Positions 22,434-28,622 of a DNA stretch of 30,737 nt are shown in pieces. Below the pieces are notes generated by a model, which saw only the letters and a list, made by a program, of their open reading frames with translations, was not told the DNA's origin and did not search any database. Source of the stretch: a virus; IMG/VR virus record IMGVR_UViG_3300010413_000198, positions 1-30,737 of that record; one strand, written 5' to 3'. Both the position numbers and the translations under genes were made by a program. The first letter of the stretch is position 1, and each line of letters opens with the position of its first letter.

Positions 22434-22934
22434 CTACATCGCGGCGGCCGGGCTCCACCGGGAGACCTCGACTTCGCGGGTATAGACCGTGGTGGTGTCC
22501 AGAGAGGCATGACCCAAGAGCGCCTGCAGAACGGCGGTCGGGCAGTTCTGCTCTGCGTTGGCGATCGCCCAGCCGTGGCGGATGGCGTGGGGATGCGCGC
22601 GGCGGGAGTCGACATCGGCAATCTTTGCGGCTTTTTTCATGGCCTTGTGGACGGCCTGCCGGGTGATCCCGAAAACGCGGTCTTCGGGAAGCCGATCTTT
22701 GACGAGGCGTTCCGCGTATTCGCGGCCGATCGATATCCTGCGGACCGGATGGGCGGGGTTCTTCAGCGTGCGGATGCGGACCGTCCCGGTTTGGGTGTCG
22801 ATGTCGAAGCCGGTGACTGCCAAGGCCTCGGAGACACGAGCACCGGTCAGTGCCAAGAATTCGGCGACGTCCCGGCTCTGTCCCGTCATCGCGATTAGAA
22901 GCCGCCGCACTTCGTTCTTTTCGAGTCTTTTCAT
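22434..22934 (-). CDS. tyrosine recombinase/integrase, catalytic domain only
   Basis: 166 aa with the full catalytic set: R33 (TGARVSEAL), K58 (TLKNP), H116-x-x-R119 (HAIRHG), H142 (LLGHASLDTT) and Y151 (TVYTREV). The N-terminal core-binding (SAM-like) domain and arm-binding domain of phage integrases are absent, so it resembles minimal recombinases. ATG follows GAAAGGAGAACTCG. A sigma-70-like promoter lies directly upstream. It may integrate the phage, resolve dimers or invert DNA. No attachment site, inverted repeat pair or invertible segment is visible beside it. Confidence 0.88.
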   Translation of the reverse strand: MKRLEKNEVRRLLIAMTGQSRDVAEFLALTGARVSEALAVTGFDIDTQTGTVRIRTLKNPAHPVRRISIGREYAERLVKDRLPEDRVFGITRQAVHKAMKKAAKIADVDSRRAHPHAIRHGWAIANAEQNCPTAVLQALLGHASLDTTTVYTREVEVSRWSPAAAM

Positions 22935-22958
22935 CGAGTTCTCCTTTCGACTGCCTGA

Positions 22959-22986
22959 AGTATAACAGGCGGAAAGGAGAAGTCAA
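22959..22986 (-). promoter_or_regulatory. sigma-70-like promoter of the recombinase
   Basis: Minus-strand TTGACT (22986-22981), 16-bp spacer, TATACT (22964-22959), about 25 nt upstream of the recombinase ATG. Directly before the -35 is CCGAATTTTATC, the same block found before the promoter at 7896-7923. Confidence 0.7.
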
Positions 22987-23004
22987 GATAAAATTCGGAA
23001 AAAT

Positions 23005-23442
23005 TCAGCGAATGTGGACAACGGTCTTCAGGACCGGCAGGGCCATCGAAAAGTCGAAAACCCAGCATATCCCGACGTGATTGATCCGAACGATTCCGGA
23101 GGCCTGAATCGATTTTTCGGCGGCCTTCGCGGCGTGCCGTTCGATCCAAGAGTACAGACCTTCCCATTTCCCCGGGGAGACCTCGCGCTTCGTCTTGATG
23201 TAGTCTTCGAGGAACCGCGTCGAAACCCGATCGATGGCATGTGCCGAGATCTCGACACTGTCCGTGCGCTCTCCGCGCCGGGTAAGTTCGGCTTTCGCGA
23301 GCTCGTGGAAAGGCTGCGCACCGGTCGGTGTCCGCAGCATCCGATCGACGCCGTTCGTGACCGCCCATTTGAGATAGCTGACCGGAACACGCATGAGCGA
23401 TTCGCCGTCGTACTTCCCGAAGTTGATTTTGATGACGTCCAT
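23005..23442 (-). CDS. DUF3820-like domain fused to unknown C-terminal domain (145 aa)
   Basis: Residues about 1-50 (INFGKYDGESLMRVPVSYLK, then WAVTNGVD and HELAKAELTRRGE) match, from memory, the short DUF3820 motif also found at the end of exodeoxyribonuclease X-type proteins. The second half, from SAHAIDRVSTRFLEDYIK through GLYSWIERHAAKAAEKSI to GICWVFDFSMALPVLKTVV, is a separate alpha/beta domain whose strand pattern recalls small toxin-like folds, but I cannot assign it. The start used is ATG with GAGGG six bases upstream. A GTG four codons earlier lacks a ribosome-binding site. Confidence 0.65.
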   Translation of the reverse strand: MDVIKINFGKYDGESLMRVPVSYLKWAVTNGVDRMLRTPTGAQPFHELAKAELTRRGERTDSVEISAHAIDRVSTRFLEDYIKTKREVSPGKWEGLYSWIERHAAKAAEKSIQASGIVRINHVGICWVFDFSMALPVLKTVVHIR

Positions 23443-23599
23443 GGGTGCCCTCACAGAACCAAGAAGGCCCGGGCGACAATGCCCGGGCCTCTGGTATTGG
23501 GTTGATTTCCCGAAGGCCTCTCAAGGCCTTAATTGTAGCCGGTATCAAGCCCGGCCTCTGCGTTGTGCCGCACAGGACGGGTTGGGGTGCCGATCTCCC
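23443..23599. other. intergenic region with two perfect hairpins
   Basis: Contains GGCCCGGGC-loop-GCCCGGGCC (23466-23489, 9-bp stem, 6-nt loop) and AAGGCCT-CTCA-AGGCCTT (23513-23530, 7-bp stem). Neither has a good U-run on the minus strand (CTTCTTGG after the first), so they may be transcription stops, processing sites or a leader fold for the downstream DUF3820-like gene. No coding sequence is visible. Confidence 0.5.
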
Positions 23600-23881
23600 C
23601 TACGGCTTGGTATGCCCTACTGCAGCGCGTGGTCGCCGATTGTGGCGTGGTCTACGGCCAACGTCTCCCGCATGACCATTGTAGGGGCACAAAATGGCGC
23701 TGGGAGACGAAATCACTTTGACGAATTCGCGGTATTCTCTTTCACGTTCTGCGGCGGCCAATAAGGCGGCATCGCTCGACGGATGTCGGACATGATCGAA
23801 GGGGGTATGCAAGCCATGCCGGGGTGGCATGGCTTGTGCCATGCTCATCGTTGCAGCAGAAACCAGCAGGCTAAAAATCAT
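23600..23881 (-). CDS. small protein with possible signal peptide (93 aa)
   Basis: The ATG overlaps the upstream stop (ATGA) and GAGGCGAGGA lies directly before it, so it is probably translated. The N-terminus MIFSLLVSAATMSMAQA-MPPRHG reads as a short signal peptide with an AQA cleavage site, which would send the protein out of the cytoplasm. The middle is helical and acidic (AALLAAAEREREYREFVK). The last 35 residues are Arg/Pro-rich and may be poorly constrained. No family is recognised. Confidence 0.5.
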   Translation of the reverse strand: MIFSLLVSAATMSMAQAMPPRHGLHTPFDHVRHPSSDAALLAAAEREREYREFVKVISSPSAILCPYNGHAGDVGRRPRHNRRPRAAVGHTKP

Positions 23882-24063
23882 TCCTCGCCTCGTGCCCTTT
23901 TCCAGATATCGAGAAGCCAGTCGGACTGCGCCGGGGACAGGTCGATATCGGTTTTTGCCGCAATGGAGTCGATGAATTCCGCGTCTTTTCGGCTCGGCTC
24001 ATATTCACCGTCGCCGATCATCCTTTTGACTTCGAAAAATGTTGCGCGATCGACTGAATCCAT
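23878..24063 (-). CDS. hypothetical acidic protein (61 aa)
   Basis: ATG follows AGAGGCCAAC. Copy D of the recurring element lies 16 nt further upstream. The protein is short, helical and acidic: ATFFEVKRMIGDGEYEPSRK, then AEFIDSIAAKTDIDLSPAQS and DWLLDIWKRARGEE. The last part resembles small phage helical proteins, but I cannot name a family. It is the first gene after the element and is coupled to the signal-peptide-bearing gene. Confidence 0.65.
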   Translation of the reverse strand: MDSVDRATFFEVKRMIGDGEYEPSRKDAEFIDSIAAKTDIDLSPAQSDWLLDIWKRARGEE

Positions 24064-24078
24064 GTTGGCCTCTAATAT

Positions 24079-24107
24079 ACCTTCTTCTCAGCGATCCCGG
24101 AAAATTC
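24079..24107 (-). promoter_or_regulatory. recurring bipartite element, copy D
   Basis: Minus-strand GAGAAGAAGGTATATTA (GAGAAGAAGGT at 24089-24079) behind GAATTTTCCGGGATCGCT (24107-24090). It overlaps the stop codon of the small membrane protein gene and precedes the 61-aa gene, whose own ribosome-binding site AGAGG lies downstream of it. This copy is therefore not needed for translation. Confidence 0.55.
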
Positions 24108-24219
24108 GCCGGGTTTTTGATTTTCGGACGAAAGTTTTTGATGACGACAACGCGAAACCGATTACGCCGCTGATTATGATCCCAGCGACCATTCCGAGGA
24201 AGAAAGAACCGGCGTTCAT
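24088..24219 (-). CDS. small membrane protein (43 aa)
   Basis: The start is the ATG behind CCGGATAGCGCA. The track of codons further upstream belongs to the glycosyltransferase region. Residues about 3-26 form one glycine-rich membrane helix (AGSFFLGMVAGIIISGVIGF). The C-terminus is strongly basic (KTFVRKSKTRRIFRDR), so the N-terminus would face outward. No family is recognised. It follows the galactosyltransferase-like gene by 13 nt. Confidence 0.6.
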   Translation of the reverse strand: MNAGSFFLGMVAGIIISGVIGFALSSSKTFVRKSKTRRIFRDR

Positions 24220-24232
24220 TGCGCTATCCGGA

Positions 24233-24904
24233 TTAAGGTGCGCCGATATCGACGGCAAGCAGTCTGGAATCACCTTGGTCAATGTTCTCGACCACATCAA
24301 AGCCGATGTCGGTCAGCCCCGACGTGCCGTCGTCGGCTTCGCAGAGCATCCAGTTCTGTTTCGATGTCTGGTCTTGGTGCGGCTGTTTCTCGTGGCTGAG
24401 TGCGATGAATTCGCCGCGGCGACGGACGACGTTCATTCCTGCCCGCTTGACCCTGTTTAGAAGACAGGTGTCTTCATATCCCCACCCCCAGAAATTGTTC
24501 GGGAATCCGTTGATGGCTTCGAATTGTGAGGCCGAAAAAATGTTGACGCCGCCGAACGGCTCGAAGACAGGGTCGTTGTTGGGTGGTGGAATGACGCCGT
24601 CAATCATTCTTACTTTCCCGATTGGATGAACCGGGCCTTCTTCCGCCGGAGCGTAGATCGACGACGGATAACCGGGCATGAAATCGACGTCGTGGAAACA
24701 GAAATTCTCCGCGCCTTGTGAACGCAGATAGAGAAACGCGGCGTTGAGTAGCTTTCCACGGTTGAACGGTGCGCCTCCGAGCTGCTCGACAAAAATCAAA
24801 GAGCTTTCGAATCGCAGAAGGTGTCGAAAACTCTGAAATTCGGTTATGAAAAAGATTCTGTTGACGACGCGGTCGCGGTATGGGACGACAAAGTTTATGG
24901 TCAT
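24233..24904 (-). CDS. beta-1,4-galactosyltransferase-like enzyme (GT7)
   Basis: 223 aa with the GT7 series in order: VPYRDR (7-12), FNRGKLLNAAF (47-57), FCFHDVDFMP (68-77, the DxD metal and UDP-sugar site), FGGVNIFS (117-124) and INGFPNNFWGWGYED (131-145, acceptor and catalytic region). These enzymes move galactose or a similar sugar from a UDP donor. There is no membrane anchor, so it acts in the cytoplasm, on DNA, protein or a lipid-linked sugar. The target is unknown. ATG overlaps the upstream stop (ATGA). With the GT11-like enzyme at 4125-4910 it is the second glycosyltransferase in the window. Confidence 0.88.
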   Translation of the reverse strand: MTINFVVPYRDRVVNRIFFITEFQSFRHLLRFESSLIFVEQLGGAPFNRGKLLNAAFLYLRSQGAENFCFHDVDFMPGYPSSIYAPAEEGPVHPIGKVRMIDGVIPPPNNDPVFEPFGGVNIFSASQFEAINGFPNNFWGWGYEDTCLLNRVKRAGMNVVRRRGEFIALSHEKQPHQDQTSKQNWMLCEADDGTSGLTDIGFDVVENIDQGDSRLLAVDIGAP

Positions 24905-25230
24905 GGCTTGTTCTTCTCATCGTCTTTCGCCGCCCTGAGGTTATCGAGGTGGGAGATGGCTTCCTTGGTCTTTTTTCTCCGAAGTCCGAGAGTGACATTT
25001 AATTCGGCGTCATCAACGTATTTTCTCGCCGCATTCTCCACGCCTTTCAACAACCCCAACTCCTTCACCGCCTCATCCCTTTGCTTGGTGACGGTGGCGA
25101 GTTGGGAGCGGAGGGATTTCATTTCAGTCACGGTTTCGTCATACTCGCCCTGAATTCCTGCGTTAGCCTGTTCGATCTCTTCGGCAATCGGCCTAATGGC
25201 ACCAAGTATTCTATCGGTAATTCTGCCCAT
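24901..25230 (-). CDS. small coiled-coil protein (109 aa)
   Basis: ATG overlaps the upstream stop (TGATG), with GAGGGGGTGGAG before it. Residues about 15-70 are predicted coiled coil (EEIEQANAGIQGEYDETVTE, LRSQLATVTKQRDEAVKELG). The C-terminus HLDNLRAAKDDEKNKP is nearly the same as that of its upstream neighbour, and the DNA is identical over 22 nt there (24918-24939 and 25244-25265). No function is recognised. Confidence 0.65.
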   Translation of the reverse strand: MGRITDRILGAIRPIAEEIEQANAGIQGEYDETVTEMKSLRSQLATVTKQRDEAVKELGLLKGVENAARKYVDDAELNVTLGLRRKKTKEAISHLDNLRAAKDDEKNKP

Positions 25231-25673
25231 CACTCCACCCCCTCATCGTCTTTCGCCGCCCTGAGTTTGTCGAGGCGGCCAAGTAGAGCAATGTTTCTTT
25301 TTATCATGGAATCCATCTGTTCCATAAAACGGTAATAACTCCCGTCCAGCGAAAGACCCGCCGCCATAGTAGTCAATCCCGCAAGGATGGGGACGTCATT
25401 TCTCAGGATGTTCTCGGCTTCTTCCAACAACTCCAACTCCTCCAAGGTCTTTTCGAGGTCGATGGTGCTAAAAGTGTAGCCAAGATGCTTGAATGCATCT
25501 TCTGGGGATTCGTGAGTTGTTCCGTCATCGGCTTGGAATGGTCCATTTTCTCCCGTGCTGTTGATGCGCACACGATGAGAAATGTTGGGATCGCTCATTG
25601 CGCGAGATGCGTTTCTTCCAAAAGCAACCATCTTTCCTTTTTGATCAAACATCACCGTAATTTCCGCGCTCAT
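25230..25673 (-). CDS. hypothetical protein (147 aa)
   Basis: ATG follows AAAGGCGGCTCAAA. The N-terminus is beta-rich (SAEITVMFDQKGKMVAFGRN) and the C-terminal half helical and acidic (LEKTLEELELLEEAENILRN, DSMIKRNIALLGRLDKLRAA). The opening resembles that of the 238-aa gene upstream (a strand, then D-G/K-x-M/I-V-A/D-FG). It ends in LRAAKDDEGVE, shared with the next gene. No family is recognised. Confidence 0.65.
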   Translation of the reverse strand: MSAEITVMFDQKGKMVAFGRNASRAMSDPNISHRVRINSTGENGPFQADDGTTHESPEDAFKHLGYTFSTIDLEKTLEELELLEEAENILRNDVPILAGLTTMAAGLSLDGSYYRFMEQMDSMIKRNIALLGRLDKLRAAKDDEGVE

Positions 25674-25692
25674 TTTGAGCCGCCTTTCTGAG

Positions 25693-25908
25693 TTACATAA
25701 AAACAGGTTTCTCTACCCCGTGCCCGCAACACGCGCTCCGCGCTCCCGGAATATTCCCCAGACAGGCATCGTACCCCTCAGGGGTCGGCCGTCTGCCGCA
25801 CCTTCGACACGGCCGCGTATGGCTTACGCGCTCTCCTGTATTGGAATACACCCACTCCCGTCCGTTCCACTCTATTTCCCACCCCCTACTCATTGCTTTT
25901 GCAACCAT
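25693..25908 (-). CDS. small Cys-rich phage protein with DACLG/ACCGHG motif (71 aa)
   Basis: The start is the ATG behind GGGAGGAATAT, inside the end of the upstream gene. After WNGREWVYSNTGERV come RPCRRCGRRPTPEGYDACLG and IPGARSACCGHGVEKP. The order CxxC, P-T-x-EG-DACLG, ACCGHG is one I know from many small phage proteins of unknown function, presumably zinc-binding. It overlaps the upstream gene by 23 nt, which supports coupling. Confidence 0.75.
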   Translation of the reverse strand: MVAKAMSRGWEIEWNGREWVYSNTGERVSHTRPCRRCGRRPTPEGYDACLGNIPGARSACCGHGVEKPVFM

Positions 25909-26602
25909 ATATTCCTCCCTTCTCTTCCCCACCATCCCTCACCGGGGGAGCGGGAGGGGTGAATAGTTCGTCAATTTCCTTTAATGCTTCAGACACAAGG
26001 TGAATTGTCCTTTTGGTTTCGCTGTACAGCATGGCCTCGTATACCTTGCCATAAAACCCCCGCAACCGCTCATTCTCCTTTGCCAGCGCATCGCGTTCAT
26101 CCGTCAGGGCTCGGATGCAGTTAACCCTGTTAAAATCCTCAGCCGTCATATCGGCCACCTCGTCAATGACTGTTACATCAGGGGTGAGGGCAGAATCGAA
26201 CAGTTCCCGGAACCCGTTGCACTTGTCACAGATAAACCGGATACCGCTCTTGTCGCTTTCGAGGGCGTGGACACGACCCCGCAACATTTCATTTTCATCG
26301 GCCAGCGCATCGCGTTGCTGTTCGACTGTCTGCAATCGCTCGGCCAGTTGCATTTTTTCCTTCAGGTGTTCCTCTGCGACACCCTTCTGGAATTCACATT
26401 CCTGCTCGGCCTTGGTGGCGCGGGCGATCGCTTCTATGGATTTGTCGAGGTACATGAATCGCACCTTCATCCCTGCGGGTAGAGCGATAAGGCTATGCCA
26501 TGCGCGGTCGAGATTCCCCATGAAGTAGGCATTGCTGCCGTCAGGCAAACCGAAATCGACAATTTTCTCTCCGTCCATCAGGACGGCCACCTTGATCCCC
26601 AT
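25886..26602 (-). CDS. coiled-coil protein with a CxxC element (238 aa)
   Basis: ATG follows the strong GAAGGAGGATTAAAA. The N-terminus (IKVAVLMDGEKIVDFGLPDG) is a small beta unit like that of the 147-aa gene downstream. Most of the rest is heptad-like (LAERLQTVEQQRDALADENE; ALTDERDALAKENERLRGFY), interrupted near residue 125 by FICDKCNGFRELFD, a CxxC turn. It ends in a Pro/Gly-rich tail. Possibly structural or a small scaffold. No family is recognised. Confidence 0.7.
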   Translation of the reverse strand: MGIKVAVLMDGEKIVDFGLPDGSNAYFMGNLDRAWHSLIALPAGMKVRFMYLDKSIEAIARATKAEQECEFQKGVAEEHLKEKMQLAERLQTVEQQRDALADENEMLRGRVHALESDKSGIRFICDKCNGFRELFDSALTPDVTVIDEVADMTAEDFNRVNCIRALTDERDALAKENERLRGFYGKVYEAMLYSETKRTIHLVSEALKEIDELFTPPAPPVRDGGEEKGGIYGCKSNE

Positions 26603-26646
26603 TTTAATCCTCCTTCCCGCTGTCGCTTGCGCGGGGTTCGCTTCGC

Positions 26647-27054
26647 TTATTGTTCCTCTGCGATCGTCGGGATTCCGGCTTCTGTCATTTCGGACGCGAT
26701 TCGCTTTGCCATTTCACGCGCAGCGTTCTGCCGTTTCTCCGGGTATTTGCGCGCATTGGCGGCCAGAACGAACCGGAGGAATTTTTCCTTTGCGATGATG
26801 TCGATCCGGAAGCCGAATTTGAGATGTTCTGCCATTCGAACCCCGGCCGGGAAAGTGAACCGCGAAAACGAGAACCCGGCACCCATTGCCTGAACGACGG
26901 TATCCCGGATCTCGATCAGATCCCGGTCATCTCCGATTTCTTCGCGGCCGTGCAGTGCGCACAACGCTCCTTCGACGATGATCGGGAAGTCCCCGGCATC
27001 GAGATCACCTATACTGGCACCGTCGCGGATGTGGATGGCATCCATGGCAGTCAT
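26647..27054 (-). CDS. hypothetical protein (135 aa)
   Basis: ATG overlaps the upstream stop (ATGA), with GAGG eight bases before. A second ATG lies three codons in. It is a mixed alpha/beta protein (HIRDGASIGDLDAGDFPIIV, ALCALHGREEIGDDRDLIEI) with a basic C-terminal helix (AREMAKRIASEMTEAGIP). The pattern does not match a family I know. It belongs to the minus-strand unit that starts at element copy C. Confidence 0.6.
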   Translation of the reverse strand: MTAMDAIHIRDGASIGDLDAGDFPIIVEGALCALHGREEIGDDRDLIEIRDTVVQAMGAGFSFSRFTFPAGVRMAEHLKFGFRIDIIAKEKFLRFVLAANARKYPEKRQNAAREMAKRIASEMTEAGIPTIAEEQ

Positions 27055-27218
27055 GACCGAAGCCTCATTCGGTTAAGGGCCGCACGGAGGCGGCTGACTT
27101 CGGTTTCGCTGAGATGCAGTTTTTTGGTCTCCGCTTTCCGGCTTGCCTCCAGAACGAATCGGTCTCGTGGTGCCCGGCTCATGCACCGCTCGCAGCGGCA
27201 ACGCTTGATTCGAATCAT
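27051..27218 (-). CDS. small basic protein with Cys cluster (55 aa)
   Basis: The start is the ATG behind GGAGGATCTTTTC. A TTG five codons earlier is weaker. The N-terminus MIRIKRCRCERCMSR holds three cysteines that could bind a metal. The rest is Arg/Lys-rich and helical (SETEVSRLRAALNRMRLRS). It is the first gene downstream of element copy C and is coupled to the following gene by ATGA. Confidence 0.6.
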   Translation of the reverse strand: MIRIKRCRCERCMSRAPRDRFVLEASRKAETKKLHLSETEVSRLRAALNRMRLRS

Positions 27219-27230
27219 GAAAAGATCCTC

Positions 27231-27265
27231 CAATAGACCTTCTTCTCATGAATTCAGATATTTTC
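27231..27265 (-). promoter_or_regulatory. recurring bipartite element, copy C
   Basis: Minus-strand GAGAAGAAGGTCTATTG (GAGAAGAAGGT at 27247-27237) behind GAAAATATCTGAATTCAT (27265-27248). It precedes the 55-aa gene, whose real ribosome-binding site is the GGAGG further downstream. It forms a divergent pair with copy F, the same arrangement as copies B and E near 9.8 kb. Confidence 0.65.
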
Positions 27266-27277
27266 CCGAAAAATCGG

Positions 27278-27311
27278 AAATTTCGTCGGAATGCGGAGAA
27301 GAAGGTCTGAT
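27278..27311 (+). promoter_or_regulatory. recurring bipartite element, copy F
   Basis: GAGAAGAAGGTCTGAT (GAGAAGAAGGT at 27296-27306) directly before the MazG-like gene ATG. The distal box is the most diverged: GAAATTTCGTCGGAATGCG, one base longer than in the other copies. AGAAGG is also a fair ribosome-binding site here. Confidence 0.5.
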
Positions 27312-28106
27312 ATGGGAGCAAAAACAGGGCATCAAGCCCGAATAGAAGAGTTCATGGTTCTCGCCGGGCAGGATGTGCCGGAGAAGCCGACGATTCCCGG
27401 TGAGAAAGTCCGGATTTTGAGGGCGCGGCTCATCTTCGAGGAAATGTGCGAACTCTTCGACGGACTCGGAGTCAGCGTAGATATCGAGCGCGATGACCAA
27501 GACCGTCCGACAGCAAAATTCCGCATTTCCAAACGCTTTCTCGACGACGCCAACATGCGCGAAATCGCGGATGGATGTGCCGACCTCTCGATCGTCACGA
27601 TCGGCACGCTGTCGGCCTGCGGGATCCCGGACTTCGAGCTTCTGCGCATCGTTGACGAAAACAATCTGGCGAAATTTGGTCCCGGCGGATATCGGGACGA
27701 GCATGGGAAATGGATCAAGCCGCCCGGGCATCGGCCGCCGGACATCGACGGGCTTCTGAGTCGTCTGCGTTCCGAAAAGCCGGTCAAGCTCAAACGAAAA
27801 ATACCGCCATGGGAAATTGAGAGCAGAACCCGGTTCCATGAGTACACCGGCAAAAAGGATTGCGATGGCACGGACATTTTCGAAGGTGATGTTCTGAAGA
27901 TGACGACGAGAGACGATCGCGACATTTTCGAGCTTGTCTGCTGGTCACCGAATTTCGGGGCATGGATCGGATGGCGTCGTCTGTACGGCGAGGCGTGGCA
28001 TCATTCGCCGAACGCCTCCCATTTCAGCAAATATCGGCGGATCGGCTCATATGATGACGACCCGAAACTGCTGAAGGTAAGCAGCACACCACCGCAGCAC
28101 AAATAG
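27312..28106 (+). CDS. MazG-like pyrophosphohydrolase domain fused to a YopX-like domain
   Basis: 264 aa. The N-terminal domain (about 1-150) has the all-alpha NTP-pyrophosphatase/PRA-PH pattern: FEEMCE (42-47), ADGCADLSIVTIGT (86-99) as the second metal-binding helix, and DENNLAKFGPGGY with HGKWIKPPGHRPPDI as the conserved N-x-x-K loop and end. Such enzymes hydrolyse (d)NTPs to monophosphates or act on related nucleotides. The C-terminal part (about 165-254) looks like YopX: RFHEYTGKKDCDGTDIFEGD, VCWSPNFGAWIGW, then IGSYDDDPKLL. Start follows element copy F. It stands alone between divergent and convergent neighbours and ends before a clear terminator. Confidence 0.8.
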   Translation: MGAKTGHQARIEEFMVLAGQDVPEKPTIPGEKVRILRARLIFEEMCELFDGLGVSVDIERDDQDRPTAKFRISKRFLDDANMREIADGCADLSIVTIGTLSACGIPDFELLRIVDENNLAKFGPGGYRDEHGKWIKPPGHRPPDIDGLLSRLRSEKPVKLKRKIPPWEIESRTRFHEYTGKKDCDGTDIFEGDVLKMTTRDDRDIFELVCWSPNFGAWIGWRRLYGEAWHHSPNASHFSKYRRIGSYDDDPKLLKVSSTPPQHK

Positions 28107-28121
28107 GGCGCCCACCCATAG

Positions 28122-28160
28122 AAAATCCCGGAACTCGAAAGAGAACCGGGATTTCTTTTT
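28122..28160 (+). terminator. rho-independent terminator of the MazG-YopX gene
   Basis: Stem AAATCCCGG (28123-28131) with CCGGGATTT (28146-28154), 14-nt loop, followed by CTTTTTG on the plus strand, 15 nt after the stop codon. It may also serve weakly the convergent minus-strand gene that ends at 28165. Confidence 0.8.
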
Positions 28161-28164
28161 GCCT

Positions 28165-28611
28165 CTAATACTCGACTTCGACGCCGATGGCGCGCAGTGC
28201 GGCGAAAGCAATGATGTCGGGTTCCAGATAGACCATCCAGTACGGATAACCTTTCGGGCTCAGCCGCTGAAGGTCCGTCATGAACTGCTGGACGTAGAAC
28301 TGTTTTCCGGATTCGATCCTTTCCCTGAGAATGGCGAGGATGTCACCGACGAATTCGAAGCTGTCCATGAGTTGCGGCGGTTCCGCTTCGGGGCAACAGA
28401 ATACACCGGAAGCGCCGCAGAGCACATCGACGGCGTTCGTGCCGTCCCCGATGCAGTTGCCATGCCCATGCTCTCCGCATGCCTTGCACGTCAGAAATCG
28501 GGTGCCGTCACAGAGTCCTTCGGCATGGCTCGGTTTCCATTCGATCAGATTCTCGGCGACCATCGCCGAACGTTCTTCGTCGCTCATCTGTGACCAGTGC
28601 TTCGATTTCAT
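28165..28611 (-). CDS. hypothetical protein with many cysteines (148 aa)
   Basis: ATG follows GAAGGAGGTCCCG. Residues about 10-35 (MSDEERSAMVAENLIEWKPS) are helical. Then LTCKACGEHGHGNC forms a likely zinc-binding loop, with VLCGASGVFCCPEAEPP after it. The C-terminal part reads DSFEFVGDILAILRERIESG and PYWMVYLEPDIIAFAALRAI, resembling small phage proteins that describe a per-sample region, but I cannot assign one. It ends the minus-strand run that fills the right end. Confidence 0.65.
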   Translation of the reverse strand: MKSKHWSQMSDEERSAMVAENLIEWKPSHAEGLCDGTRFLTCKACGEHGHGNCIGDGTNAVDVLCGASGVFCCPEAEPPQLMDSFEFVGDILAILRERIESGKQFYVQQFMTDLQRLSPKGYPYWMVYLEPDIIAFAALRAIGVEVEY

Positions 28612-28622
28612 CGGGACCTCCT

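Noticed and set aside
22434-22934. tRNA-Arg as an attachment site for the recombinase
   Set aside because: The tRNA is complete and 17 kb away, and no repeat of its 3' end was seen near the recombinase gene.
24096-24120. CCCGG...CCGGG followed by TTTTT on the plus strand, terminator-like
   Set aside because: Lies in a minus-strand coding region with no plus-strand gene upstream. Probably chance from the codons of a basic tail.
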